From: VRUE01 sp963714155
GTDB lineage: Bacteria > Actinomycetota > Thermoleophilia > Solirubrobacterales > 70-9
NCBI GenBank assembly: GCA_963714155.1
Contig: OY970236.1
Span: 2,232,001 to 2,296,000, forward strand
Length of the DNA stretch: 64,000 bases
Direction of reading: 5' to 3'
The position numbers were made by a program, and so were the translations under genes. Positions 28,069 through 35,082 of the stretch are shown here, one piece after another (position 1 is the first letter of the stretch; each line of letters opens with the position of its first letter). A model generated the notes under the pieces. That model worked only from the letters and a program-made list of their open reading frames with translations. It was not told the DNA's origin and ran no database searches.

Positions 28069-28821
28069 TCAGTGGTGGTGATGGTGTGGGGGCAGGATCG
28101 CGCGGCCACCCCCGCCGGGGAGCTCGACGATGGCGCCGCCGTAGGTCGCTTCCAGCACGCCGAGGTCGTCGAGCACCTGGTCGGGCCGCCCGCAGGCGAC
28201 CTGGAGCTTGTTGATGCAGAGGACGAGGTCACAAGCCCGGGCCTGCTCGAGATCGTGGGTGGCGATGACGATGCCCCGGCCCTCCCCCGCCAGCTCCCCG
28301 ATCAGCGCTTCCAGGCTCTCGCTGCTGGGCCGGTCGAGACCGGAGAAGGGCTCGTCGAGCAGCAGCACGCCCGCGTCCTGGACCAGCGCCCGGGCGATCA
28401 GGACGCGCTGGCGCTGGCCACCCGAGAGGCGGCCGAAGGTCTGCTCGGCTAGCGCCCGCAAGCCGACGCGATCGAGCGCCGTGGCCGCTGCCTCGCGCTC
28501 GCGGCGACCGGGCCGCCGCCACCAGGGCAGGCTCGACAGCGTCCCCATCGTCGCCACGTCGAGCGCCGAGACGGGGTAGTCGAGCCGCGAGCGCTCGGTC
28601 TGGGGAACGGTGCCGCACCGCGCCGCGACGCTGAGCGTCCCTGCCAGCGGCGGCAGCTCGCCGAGCAGCGCCCGCAGCAGCGTCGTCTTGCCGCCGCCGT
28701 TGGGGCCGAGCAGGGCGAGCGTCTGCCCCCCGCCCAGCGAGAACTCGACGCCGGAGATCGCCACCGCGCCGTCGTAACCGCTGGCGAACCCCTTCGCCTC
28801 GATCAGCGCAGTGGTCGACAT
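28069..28821 (-). CDS. Zinc/manganese ABC transporter ATPase with a penta-histidine tail
   Basis: 250 residues. Walker A GPNGGGKTT (near residue 39), signature LSGGQRQR (near 133), Walker B VLLLDEP and the switch His in ATHD are all intact, so it should power import through the two permeases. The last residues read ILPPHHHHH and stop. The tail resembles metal-binding His stretches seen on other zinc-handling proteins and may sense or buffer zinc in the cytoplasm. The start overlaps the upstream fusion gene by 19 bp. Confidence 0.93.
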   Translation of the reverse strand: MSTTALIEAKGFASGYDGAVAISGVEFSLGGGQTLALLGPNGGGKTTLLRALLGELPPLAGTLSVAARCGTVPQTERSRLDYPVSALDVATMGTLSSLPWWRRPGRREREAAATALDRVGLRALAEQTFGRLSGGQRQRVLIARALVQDAGVLLLDEPFSGLDRPSSESLEALIGELAGEGRGIVIATHDLEQARACDLVLCINKLQVACGRPDQVLDDLGVLEATYGGAIVELPGGGGRAILPPHHHHH

Positions 28822-30548
28822 CCCCGCCTCCCCCCAGTGAAGCCGCGCACCATCGCGTTGGCGTTCGCCGCCTCCATCTGTAGGTAGGTCGCCCCGTCCG
28901 ACCCCTCGGGACCGAGCGTGTCGCCGTAGAGGCTGTAGTCGGCCGAGGCGCCGGTCTGGTCGGCGATCGCTTCGGCGACGCTGGCGCTGAGCGAGCTCTC
29001 GGGGAAGATCGCCTCGACTCGCTCGCGCTCGATCGTCTCAGCGAGGGCGCTGAGATCCTTGGCCGAGGGCTGCGCCTGGGTCGTCTGCGAGGGGATGACG
29101 GCGCCGACGACCTCGATCCCGTAGCGATCGGCGAAATAGCCGAAGGCATCGTGATCGGTGACCAGCTTGCGGCGAGCGGCGGGGACCGAGTCCATGCAGC
29201 GCCCAATGCCGGTGTCGAGTTCGCGCAACTCGGCCAGATAGGCGCGGGCGTTGCGCTTGAACTCGCGGCGGTGACTCGGATCGGCCGCAGCGAGGCGCCG
29301 CTCGATCTCGGCGACGGCGGCCTCGGCGTTGCGCGGATCGTGCCACCAGTGCGGGTCATAGCGGGACGCCTCGGCGCCGCTCGACTCGCCCGGGCGTCGC
29401 TCGGGCACGACCGCGCCCAGGTCGACCAGCTCGGCATCGCTGCCGCTGTCGGAGACCACCTGGTCAATCCATTCGTCGAGCCCGTCGCCGCTGGCAAAGA
29501 CAAGCTTTGCTTCGGCCGCACCGGCGACGTCGCTCGGCCGTGGCTCGTACTCGTGCGGGTCGGTATTGGGCTGCAGGATCTGGTCGACCGAGACCGCGTC
29601 GCCACCGACCGCGCGGACGAAATCACCGATCTGGGTGGTGGTCGCCACCACCTGCAGCTGTCCATTGCCGGAGCTGAATGAGCCGCAACCGGCAACGAGC
29701 AGGGCGGCCGCGGCCAGCGCCGCTGCGGCGAGGGCGGGCGCTCCGCGTCGCGCCCGCGCCAGGGCTCGCGCGCCAGCCGCAATCGCGAAGACGGCCCCGG
29801 CGACGACCGCGATCGTCGCGCCCGGGGGTGCATCGGTCTTGACCGAGAGCCAGAGGCCGACCGTGCCCTCGAGCGCGACCAAGGCAACGCTGGCCAGCTG
29901 CCAGCTCAGCATCCGCTCGGCGAAGAGGCGCGCGGTCAGAGCCGGCACAACGAAGAGCGCCGTCACCAAGAGCGCGCCGACAACGGAGAGCGCCGCGGTG
30001 ATCGCAAGCGCGATCAAGCCGAAGAGCACCAGGTCGAGCCAGCCGCCACCGCCCGGCGAGCCAGCCGCGGGGTCGAAGCCGCTCGCAAGCCAGCGCTGCC
30101 CGAGCAGCAGCGAGGCGATCAGCGTCAGCCCCGCGGCCAGGCCGGCCAGGATCAGGTCGTTGCCGTCGATCAGCAGCAGGCTGCCGAAGAGCAGCGTCTC
30201 GACGTTGGCGCCCGAGCCGAAGACATCGCTGGCGAGGATCGTGCCGGCGGCGAGACAGCCGACCAGGACGATCGCCACGGCGCTGTCCGCGGTCTCCTCC
30301 TCGCGGCGGCCGAGCAAGGCACTGCCGGCGCTGAAAACGATCGCGGCGCCAAAGGCACCCAGCGGCGCGGCGAAGCCGAGGCCATCGGCGAGGACCAAGC
30401 CGGGGAAGGCGGCGGTGCCGACGGAGTGCGAGAAGAAGGCGAGGCCGCGCAGGACGATCCAGGTGCCAAGCAGGCCAGCCGGTACTGCGAGGATCAGGAT
30501 CTCGAACAGCCCGCGCTGGACGAAGGGCAGCTGAAAGGGCTCGAGCAC
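28803..30548 (-). CDS. Metal ABC permease fused to a zinc-binding solute receptor
   Basis: 581 residues. Residues 1-262 are an ABC-3 permease with about eight helices. A basic link (RARARRG) then leads to a hydrophobic segment ending in a lipobox-like LVAGC (Cys288), and residues 295-575 form a ZnuA/TroA-type binding protein. The metal ligands are visible: H332 (PHEYEP), H400 (DPHWWHDP), H466 (DHDAFGYFADRY) and probably D543. No start codon lies near the second half, so it is one reading frame. The topology works: the permease ends inside, and the extra helix carries the receptor outside. First gene of the operon, GTG start 16 bp from a Zur-like box. Confidence 0.9.
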   Translation of the reverse strand: MLEPFQLPFVQRGLFEILILAVPAGLLGTWIVLRGLAFFSHSVGTAAFPGLVLADGLGFAAPLGAFGAAIVFSAGSALLGRREEETADSAVAIVLVGCLAAGTILASDVFGSGANVETLLFGSLLLIDGNDLILAGLAAGLTLIASLLLGQRWLASGFDPAAGSPGGGGWLDLVLFGLIALAITAALSVVGALLVTALFVVPALTARLFAERMLSWQLASVALVALEGTVGLWLSVKTDAPPGATIAVVAGAVFAIAAGARALARARRGAPALAAAALAAAALLVAGCGSFSSGNGQLQVVATTTQIGDFVRAVGGDAVSVDQILQPNTDPHEYEPRPSDVAGAAEAKLVFASGDGLDEWIDQVVSDSGSDAELVDLGAVVPERRPGESSGAEASRYDPHWWHDPRNAEAAVAEIERRLAAADPSHRREFKRNARAYLAELRELDTGIGRCMDSVPAARRKLVTDHDAFGYFADRYGIEVVGAVIPSQTTQAQPSAKDLSALAETIERERVEAIFPESSLSASVAEAIADQTGASADYSLYGDTLGPEGSDGATYLQMEAANANAMVRGFTGGRRGCRPLR

Positions 30549-30563
30549 GACCCGATTGAATCA

Positions 30564-30580
30564 AAAATGAGACTCATTTT
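30564..30580. promoter_or_regulatory. Zur-like operator
   Basis: AAAATGAG-A-CTCATTTT is a perfect 8-bp inverted repeat in AT-rich sequence, embedded in an ATGAAAATGA-type context like actinobacterial Zur boxes. It lies between the divergent metal ABC operon (start 30548) and dtd (start 30596), so one site could control both. The binding protein is probably the Fur-family product of 26778. Confidence 0.7.
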
Positions 30581-30595
30581 CATAAGGAGAAAGCG

Positions 30596-31012
30596 ATGAA
30601 GGCACTCGTCCAGAGGGTGAGTCAGGCCGCGGTCGACGTCGAGGGCGAGCGGGTCGCCCAGATCGGCCCCGGGATGCTCGTGCTGCTCGGAGTGCGGCGC
30701 GGGGACACGGCCGAGCAGGCGGACCGGCTCGCCGACAAGGTGCGGGCGCTGCGGATATTCGACGACGCCGAAGGGCGGATGAACGAGCCGCTGGGCGAGC
30801 GCGAGCTGCTCTGCGTCAGCCAGTTCACCCTCTACGGCGACGCGCGCAAGGGCAACCGGCCGAGCTACGTCGAGGCGGCGCCGGGGACCGAAGCGGAGCC
30901 GCTCTACGACCGCTTCTGCGAGCGCCTCGAGGCCAAGAAGGGCGTGTTCGGCGCCTGCATGGGCGTGGCCCTGGTCAACGACGGCCCAGTCACGCTGATA
31001 CTCGAGGCCTGA
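30596..31012 (+). CDS. dtd: D-aminoacyl-tRNA deacylase
   Basis: 138 residues, the usual short form of DTD. The start follows AAGGAG. The two hallmark motifs are SQFTLYGDARKGNRPSY (near residue 78) and NDGPVTLILE at the C-terminus, which together make the chiral-proofreading site. It hydrolyses D-amino acids from mischarged tRNA. It is divergent from the metal operon over a 47-bp region holding the Zur-like box. A 20-bp perfect hairpin follows its TGA. Confidence 0.95.
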   Translation: MKALVQRVSQAAVDVEGERVAQIGPGMLVLLGVRRGDTAEQADRLADKVRALRIFDDAEGRMNEPLGERELLCVSQFTLYGDARKGNRPSYVEAAPGTEAEPLYDRFCERLEAKKGVFGACMGVALVNDGPVTLILEA

Positions 31013-31019
31013 ACTTCGG

Positions 31020-31066
31020 TTCCGGTGCGCTTTATGTGGGCTATAGCCACATAAAGCGCACCGGAA
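31020..31066. repeat. Family III hairpin, copy 1
   Basis: 31020-31039 and 31047-31066 are exact reverse complements (20 bp) beginning TTCCGGTGCGC. It fills most of the gap between dtd and the convergent pdxH. The same sequence, with a decayed inner stem, lies between tpiA and gpmI at 58419-58465. Confidence 0.85.
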
Positions 31067-31072
31067 GCCTTA

Positions 31073-31702
31073 CTACGGAGCGAGCAGCACCTTCCGCCAG
31101 TCGGCGCCAGCCGCCTCATAGAGATGACGAGTGTGGAGGCGGTCCTCACCTTCCTCCCAGAACTCGACCTGGTCGGGGACGACGCGAACCGCACTCCAGT
31201 CCTCGGGACAGGGGACAGGGTCGGCACCGAGCTCTGCCTGCAACGCCTCGAGCCGGCGGCGCAATTCATCCAAGCTCTCGATCTCCTCACCCTGGCGGGA
31301 GACGTGCGCTTGCAGTTGGTGACTGCGGGGGCGACCGGCGAAGAGCTCCTCGGCCAGCTCGCGCGTGGCGATCTCGGCGCGGCCCTCGACCCTGACCTGC
31401 CGGCCGAGGCCCGGCCAGTAGAAGGTCGCGGCCACGCGCGGGTTGTCGCGCAGCTCCGCGACCTTGCGGGTCCACAGGGCGGTGGTGAAGACGAGGCCAT
31501 CCTTGTCGAGCCGCTTCAGCGAGACCACTCGCGCCGACGGCTGGCTATCGGCGCCCGCGGTCGCCAAAGTCATCGCCCCCGGCGCCGCGGAACCCGCCTC
31601 GCTCGCCTCGGCCAGCCAGCGGCCGAGCACTTCCAGCGGCTCGTTCACCGAGGCCAACTTCCCTCCCTTGACCACCTCAGAGGAGGCGAAGGGAGGGAGC
31701 AT
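31073..31702 (-). CDS. pdxH: Pyridoxine/pyridoxamine 5'-phosphate oxidase
   Basis: 209 residues from the ATG at 31702; a GTG at 31648 with GGGAGGG upstream is an alternative that trims 18 residues outside the conserved part. The fold markers are AMTLATAGADSQPSARVVSLKRLDKDGLVF broken at short loops, FYWPGLGRQVRVEGRAE, SHQLQAHVSRQ and a C-terminal segment near VVPDQVEFWEEGEDRLHTR. It uses FMN and oxygen to make pyridoxal 5'-phosphate. The usual C-terminal RLAP is modified to KVLLAP. Convergent with dtd. Confidence 0.9.
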   Translation of the reverse strand: MLPPFASSEVVKGGKLASVNEPLEVLGRWLAEASEAGSAAPGAMTLATAGADSQPSARVVSLKRLDKDGLVFTTALWTRKVAELRDNPRVAATFYWPGLGRQVRVEGRAEIATRELAEELFAGRPRSHQLQAHVSRQGEEIESLDELRRRLEALQAELGADPVPCPEDWSAVRVVPDQVEFWEEGEDRLHTRHLYEAAGADWRKVLLAP

Positions 31703-31729
31703 CGGTAGGGAACGGCAATCGAACTCATA

Positions 31730-31751
31730 TTAAATTGGTAGCATAATTTGA
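31730..31751. promoter_or_regulatory. Imperfect AT-rich inverted repeat before the TetR gene
   Basis: TTAAATT (31730-31736) and AATTTGA (31745-31751) match in 6 of 7 positions around an 8-bp spacer. It is just upstream of a TetR-family start, in the only AT-rich stretch nearby, so autoregulation is likely. No strong ribosome site is seen. Confidence 0.4.
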
Positions 31752-31752
31752 A

Positions 31753-32403
31753 TTGGATCAACAATCTGAAATTACGGGCAGACCAAAGCGCGAGACACGG
31801 GCCGAGAAGCAGGTGCGCACCCGCGCCGAGCTGATCGCCACCGCCGCCAGCGTCTTCGCCGAGCGCGGCTACGAGGGGGCCTCGGTCGAGCAGATCGCCG
31901 AGCGGGCCGGCTACTCGCACGGCGCCGTCTACTCCAACTTCGCCGGCAAGTCCGACCTCTTCCTCGCCGTCTTCGAGCAGTACATGGCTGACCGAGCCCA
32001 GGAGCTGGCGGCAACGCAAGCGGGAATCGATGATGAGGCGCCACTCGAGACCCGCGCCCGCGCCCTCGCCGACCAGTGGATGGAGCGCTTCGCCTCCGAC
32101 CGCGAGTCCTTCCTCCTCCACCTCGAGTTCCTCGCCGCCAGCCGGCGCGAGCCCGAGCTGGCCGAGCGCTTCGGCAGCCGCTCGGCCTCGATGCGCGAGA
32201 CGATCGCCGCCTTCATCGCCCACCACCAGAAAGAGGAAGGGGTCGAGGCGCCCCTCCCCCCCGCCGACCTCGCCCTGGTCCTGCGCGCGCTGGGGATCGG
32301 TCTGGCGATCGAAGCGCTGGTCAGCCCCGAGGCCGTGCGCGACGACCTCTACGGCGACTTCGTCGAGCTCTTGGTCTCGATGCTGCGCGAGCGGGCCGTG
32401 TGA
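31753..32403 (+). CDS. TetR-family transcriptional regulator
   Basis: 216 residues from a TTG. The helix-turn-helix covers about residues 20-70 (RTRAELIATAASVFAERGYEGASVEQIAERAGYSHGAVYSNF), the standard TetR signature. The rest is the ligand-binding helical domain. The start codon lies close behind an AT-rich inverted repeat, with no strong Shine-Dalgarno sequence. The gene overlaps the methyltransferase gene (TGATG), so it probably controls that two- or three-gene unit. Inducer unknown. Confidence 0.9.
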   Translation: MDQQSEITGRPKRETRAEKQVRTRAELIATAASVFAERGYEGASVEQIAERAGYSHGAVYSNFAGKSDLFLAVFEQYMADRAQELAATQAGIDDEAPLETRARALADQWMERFASDRESFLLHLEFLAASRREPELAERFGSRSASMRETIAAFIAHHQKEEGVEAPLPPADLALVLRALGIGLAIEALVSPEAVRDDLYGDFVELLVSMLRERAV

Positions 32404-33152
32404 TGAGCGGCGCCGCATACGACGAGCTCGGCGTCAACTACACCGACTTCCGCCGGGCCGATCCGCGCATCGCGGCGAGGATCTGGGCGGCGCTGGGCGA
32501 CGCCCGCAGCGTCGTCAACGTCGGTGCGGGCGCCGGCTCCTACGAGCCGCGCGATCGCGAGGTGATCGCGGTTGAGCCTTCGCCGCTGATGATCGCCAAG
32601 CGCGCCGAGGATGCTGCGCCCGTCCGGCAGGGCGTCGCCGAGGCGCTGCCGCTGGATGACCAAAGCGTCGAGGCAGCGATGGGCACGCTTACGATCCACC
32701 ACTGGAACGACCTCGACGCCGGCCTGGCCGAGATGCGCCGCGTAGCCCGCAAACGGATCGTGCTCTTCACGATTGACGCCGAGGTGAACTCCGAGATCTG
32801 GACCCTCTCCGAGTACTTCCCGACGGCGGCGCAGGCCGAGCGGGAAAAGATGCCGGCGATGCAAGAGCTCGAGGCGAAGCTCCCCAATGCCACGATCGAG
32901 GTCGTCCCCGCCCCGAGCCGCTGCCAGGACGAATTCACCAGCGCCCTCTGGGACCGGCCCGAGCTCTTCCTCGAGTCCGCCACCCTGCGCGCCAGCTCGC
33001 TCTGGCACCAGCTCCCCGCAGAGGTGATCGGGGCCGGACAGGAGCGCTTGCGCGCTGACCTCGCCAGCGGCCGCTGGGATGAGGTGCACGGCCGCCTGCG
33101 CACCCTGCCCGAGCTCGACATCGGTTTGCGCCTGGTCTGCGAAGAGCTGTGA
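32403..33152 (+). CDS. SAM-dependent methyltransferase (class I)
   Basis: 249 residues. VVNVGAGAGSYEP (near residue 38) is motif I of the Rossmann-type SAM site, AVEPSP follows as motif II, and DQSVEAAMGTLTIHHW fits motif IV/V of the Methyltransf_11 group. The protein would methylate a small molecule of unknown identity. It starts in the TetR stop and ends in the GNAT start (GTGA), so the three are co-translated. Unlike many relatives it has a long C-terminal helical region (about 120-249). Confidence 0.88.
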   Translation: MSGAAYDELGVNYTDFRRADPRIAARIWAALGDARSVVNVGAGAGSYEPRDREVIAVEPSPLMIAKRAEDAAPVRQGVAEALPLDDQSVEAAMGTLTIHHWNDLDAGLAEMRRVARKRIVLFTIDAEVNSEIWTLSEYFPTAAQAEREKMPAMQELEAKLPNATIEVVPAPSRCQDEFTSALWDRPELFLESATLRASSLWHQLPAEVIGAGQERLRADLASGRWDEVHGRLRTLPELDIGLRLVCEEL

Positions 33153-33659
33153 ACGAGAGTCAGCAGGCGACGATCCGAGCCGCGAATTCGGCCGACACGG
33201 AGGCAGTGATCGCCCTCTGGACCGAGGCCTACTTCAGCGAAGGCGAGGGTGGTCGCGACACCCCCTACGCACTGTCTGATTTTCAGGCCACGGCAGTGGC
33301 CGCGGCGCACTTCCTCGTTGCTGAGGTCGACGGCGCCGTCGTCGGCGTGGTCGCCCTGCTTGCCCCCGGCGAGCCCACCCGCGCTGTCGCCAACGACGAC
33401 GAGGCCGAACTGGCCCGCCTCGTCGTCAGCGCCGCGGCGCGCCGGCAGGGCATCGGCCGCGCCCTGGCAAATCGCTGCACCGAGCTGGCCCGCAGCGAGA
33501 ACTGGCCGGCAATCGCCCTCTGGAGCCGGCCCTACCAGCGAGCGCCACCGCCTCTACGAATCGCTCGGCTACCAGCGCCAGCCTGAACGCGACTCGATTG
33601 ACGAGACCGGCTTCGAGCGACTCGTCTTCAGCCTGCGGCTACGTCATTCCGCTGACTGA
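33149..33659 (+). pseudogene. GNAT N-acetyltransferase, frameshifted
   Basis: The N-terminal part (33149 to about 33530) reads as a GNAT domain with ARLVVSAAARRQGIGRAL as the acetyl-CoA loop, but the frame then runs into unrelated sequence. The expected GNAT ending (SERHRLYESLGYQRQ) is in the +1 frame and stops at 33659. Removing one C from the CCC at 33530-33532 restores an unbroken protein of about 169 residues with the usual LYESLGY motif. The gene therefore carries a single-base insertion, either a real mutation or a sequencing error. It starts inside the methyltransferase stop. Confidence 0.85.
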
Positions 33660-33854
33660 TCAGCGAGCACCGGCTGGGACCGGCACGCCCAATTGGCGAC
33701 AAATACTGCGAGCCAACCGATGATCGATCTCTCGGTGGCGGGGAACGGTCGAGCGCGCTCCGCTGGGACCGATCCAGCGGGCGTGATTCCCACCTTGATC
33801 CAGCTGACGACAGCCGTGCTGGCGCAGGTGCTGCTCGAGCTTGCGGCGCTTCAC
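33660..33854 (-). CDS. hicA: HicA-like toxin (mRNA interferase)
   Basis: 64 residues. The double-stranded-RNA-binding fold of HicA is clear: KLEQHLRQHGCRQLDQGGNHARW with the active histidine, then TVPRHREIDHRLARSICRQLG. HicA cleaves mRNA and tmRNA when free. It begins within the hicB stop (4 bp shared), so the order is antitoxin first, then toxin. It abuts the frameshifted acetyltransferase gene at a TGATCA. Confidence 0.85.
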   Translation of the reverse strand: MKRRKLEQHLRQHGCRQLDQGGNHARWIGPSGARSTVPRHREIDHRLARSICRQLGVPVPAGAR

Positions 33855-34102
33855 GCAGTGATCAGGTGAAGCAACTCACGCTGGCGCTCATCACCGGGCT
33901 CGATCGGCTCGGGCGAGAGCATCAGCGCCAGGGCATCGAGAACGTTGTCCCGAGCCTCCGCACGGGTGCGGCCTTGACTGAGAACCCCAGGCACCGCTGG
34001 GATTGACGCGACTGTCCAGCCGTCGTCCCCTTGCTCATAAAGGATCGTCAAGTCGAACTCGGGCACTCCGACAACGATACTCGCGGTCTGCGATACGACC
34101 AT
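33851..34102 (-). CDS. hicB: HicB-like antitoxin
   Basis: 83 residues from the ATG at 34102, chosen because AAGGAGC lies 5 bp ahead; a longer frame has no such site. The partial RNase H-like HicB domain shows EFDLTILYEQGDDGWTVASI, PGVLSQGRTRAEARDNVLDAL. No DNA-binding tail is attached, so autoregulation may need another protein or the complex. Forms a type II toxin-antitoxin pair with the overlapping hicA. Confidence 0.85.
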   Translation of the reverse strand: MVVSQTASIVVGVPEFDLTILYEQGDDGWTVASIPAVPGVLSQGRTRAEARDNVLDALALMLSPEPIEPGDERQRELLHLITA

Positions 34103-34215
34103 GTGAAGCTCCTTCCTGGTTGGGCCTTCACCATCACCGACTTCACGCCACGCGTTGCGCGCAGACACTCACGGAAGAGGGAAAACTCTCCGCCGCAAGC
34201 CGTTAACGCCGAGCG

Positions 34216-34851
34216 CTAATCGACCGAGCCGAGTGCGTCGTCGATGAAGGGCCCGAGCAGCTCGCCGGCCTTGACCGAGGTCGTCTCGGGCGTCTCACTG
34301 GGCGCCGTGACGTAGCTGATCGCGAGGCGGACGAGGGACTCGGCGAGCAGCCTCACCTTGGCCGCGGGTGCCTGCGGCCAGCCCTCTTCGATCGTCGTCG
34401 TCAGGCGGGCCGTGGCCCATTGGACGACCGGCATGCCCTGGGTGGTGACGAAGGGGAGCATGCCGCCGGTGCCGTCGTCGCTGAGCAGGATGCGAACGAG
34501 CGGGTCCTCGCCGGCCGAGCGGAGGAACTTTTCCAGCGCCGCGCCGACAGCAGCACGGGGGTCATCGAGGTGCTCGCGCACGGCCGCGTCGACCCCGTCG
34601 AGGAAGCGTTCGCCCTCGTGGATGACGAAGGTCTGGGCGAACACGGCGCGGCTGCCGAACTCCTTGTAGAGCGTCTGGCGACTGACGCCGGCGAACTCGG
34701 CGATGTTGGACATCGTGATCTCCGACCAGGATTTGCTCTCGAGCTGGTCGCGGGCGGCGCCGAAGAGCGTCTCGCGCAGCAGCTGTCGCGCGGCCTCGGG
34801 GTAGGGCGTGCGGGTGGCCACGGCCGGGATCGTGCCAGCGCTGGCGGTCAC
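34216..34851 (-). CDS. TetR-family regulator of the alkane operon
   Basis: 211 residues from a GTG overlapping the rubredoxin stop (GTGA). The helix-turn-helix lies at about residues 25-70 (LFGAARDQL, WSEITMSNIAEFAGVSRQTLYKEFG). AlkX-type TetR proteins often sit behind alkB and rubredoxin genes in actinobacteria and repress them until alkane or fatty acid is present. A candidate operator is the inverted repeat at 36313-36339 in the alkB promoter. Confidence 0.88.
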   Translation of the reverse strand: MTASAGTIPAVATRTPYPEAARQLLRETLFGAARDQLESKSWSEITMSNIAEFAGVSRQTLYKEFGSRAVFAQTFVIHEGERFLDGVDAAVREHLDDPRAAVGAALEKFLRSAGEDPLVRILLSDDGTGGMLPFVTTQGMPVVQWATARLTTTIEEGWPQAPAAKVRLLAESLVRLAISYVTAPSETPETTSVKAGELLGPFIDDALGSVD

Positions 34852-35024
34852 TCCCCGCTCCCGTCGTCAGGCTCGAAGTCGACCTTGTCGCGCACGCCGC
34901 AGTCGGGACAAGCCCAGTCGTCGGGCACCTCGCTCCACGGCGTGCCGGCCGGGAAGCCCTCGCGCGGGTGCCCCTGCTCCTCGTCGTAGACGTAGCCGCA
35001 ACTCGAGCAGCGCCAACGACTCAT
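34848..35024 (-). CDS. rubA: Rubredoxin
   Basis: 58 residues. The two iron-ligand pairs are RCSSCGYVYDE (CxxC) near residue 6 and ACPDCGV (CxxC) near residue 39, with the conserved GTPWSEVPDDW between. It carries electrons to the alkane hydroxylase. It lies between alkB and the TetR gene, 58 bp downstream of alkB, and its stop overlaps the regulator start. The spacing to alkB holds a family II hairpin. Confidence 0.96.
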   Translation of the reverse strand: MSRWRCSSCGYVYDEEQGHPREGFPAGTPWSEVPDDWACPDCGVRDKVDFEPDDGSGE

Positions 35025-35033
35025 CGAACAACC

Positions 35034-35080
35034 TTCCGCTGTGCCTTGCCGATACCTATCGAGGAGAAGGAACAGCGGAA
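35034..35080. repeat. Family II hairpin, copy 1 (alkB 3' end)
   Basis: TTCCGCTGT pairs with ACAGCGGAA (9 bp), one mismatch, then CCTT with AAGG, and CGATA with TATCG at the tip. It follows the alkB TGA at 3 bp. Read leftward it shares CTGTTCCTT and AAGGCACAG with copies at 49227 and 56840. It could partly uncouple alkB from rubA by ending or stabilising the transcript. Confidence 0.85.
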
Positions 35081-35082
35081 AC

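Noticed and set aside
28069..28090. Penta-histidine tail as a cloning artefact
   Set aside because: It sits in natural operon context, is followed at once by the next gene, and uses CAC/CAT codons in a zinc transporter, so a natural metal-binding tail is more likely.
31753..32403. TetR gene as a leaderless message
   Set aside because: The TTG lacks a strong ribosome site, but the promoter elements cannot be placed well enough to claim a leaderless start.
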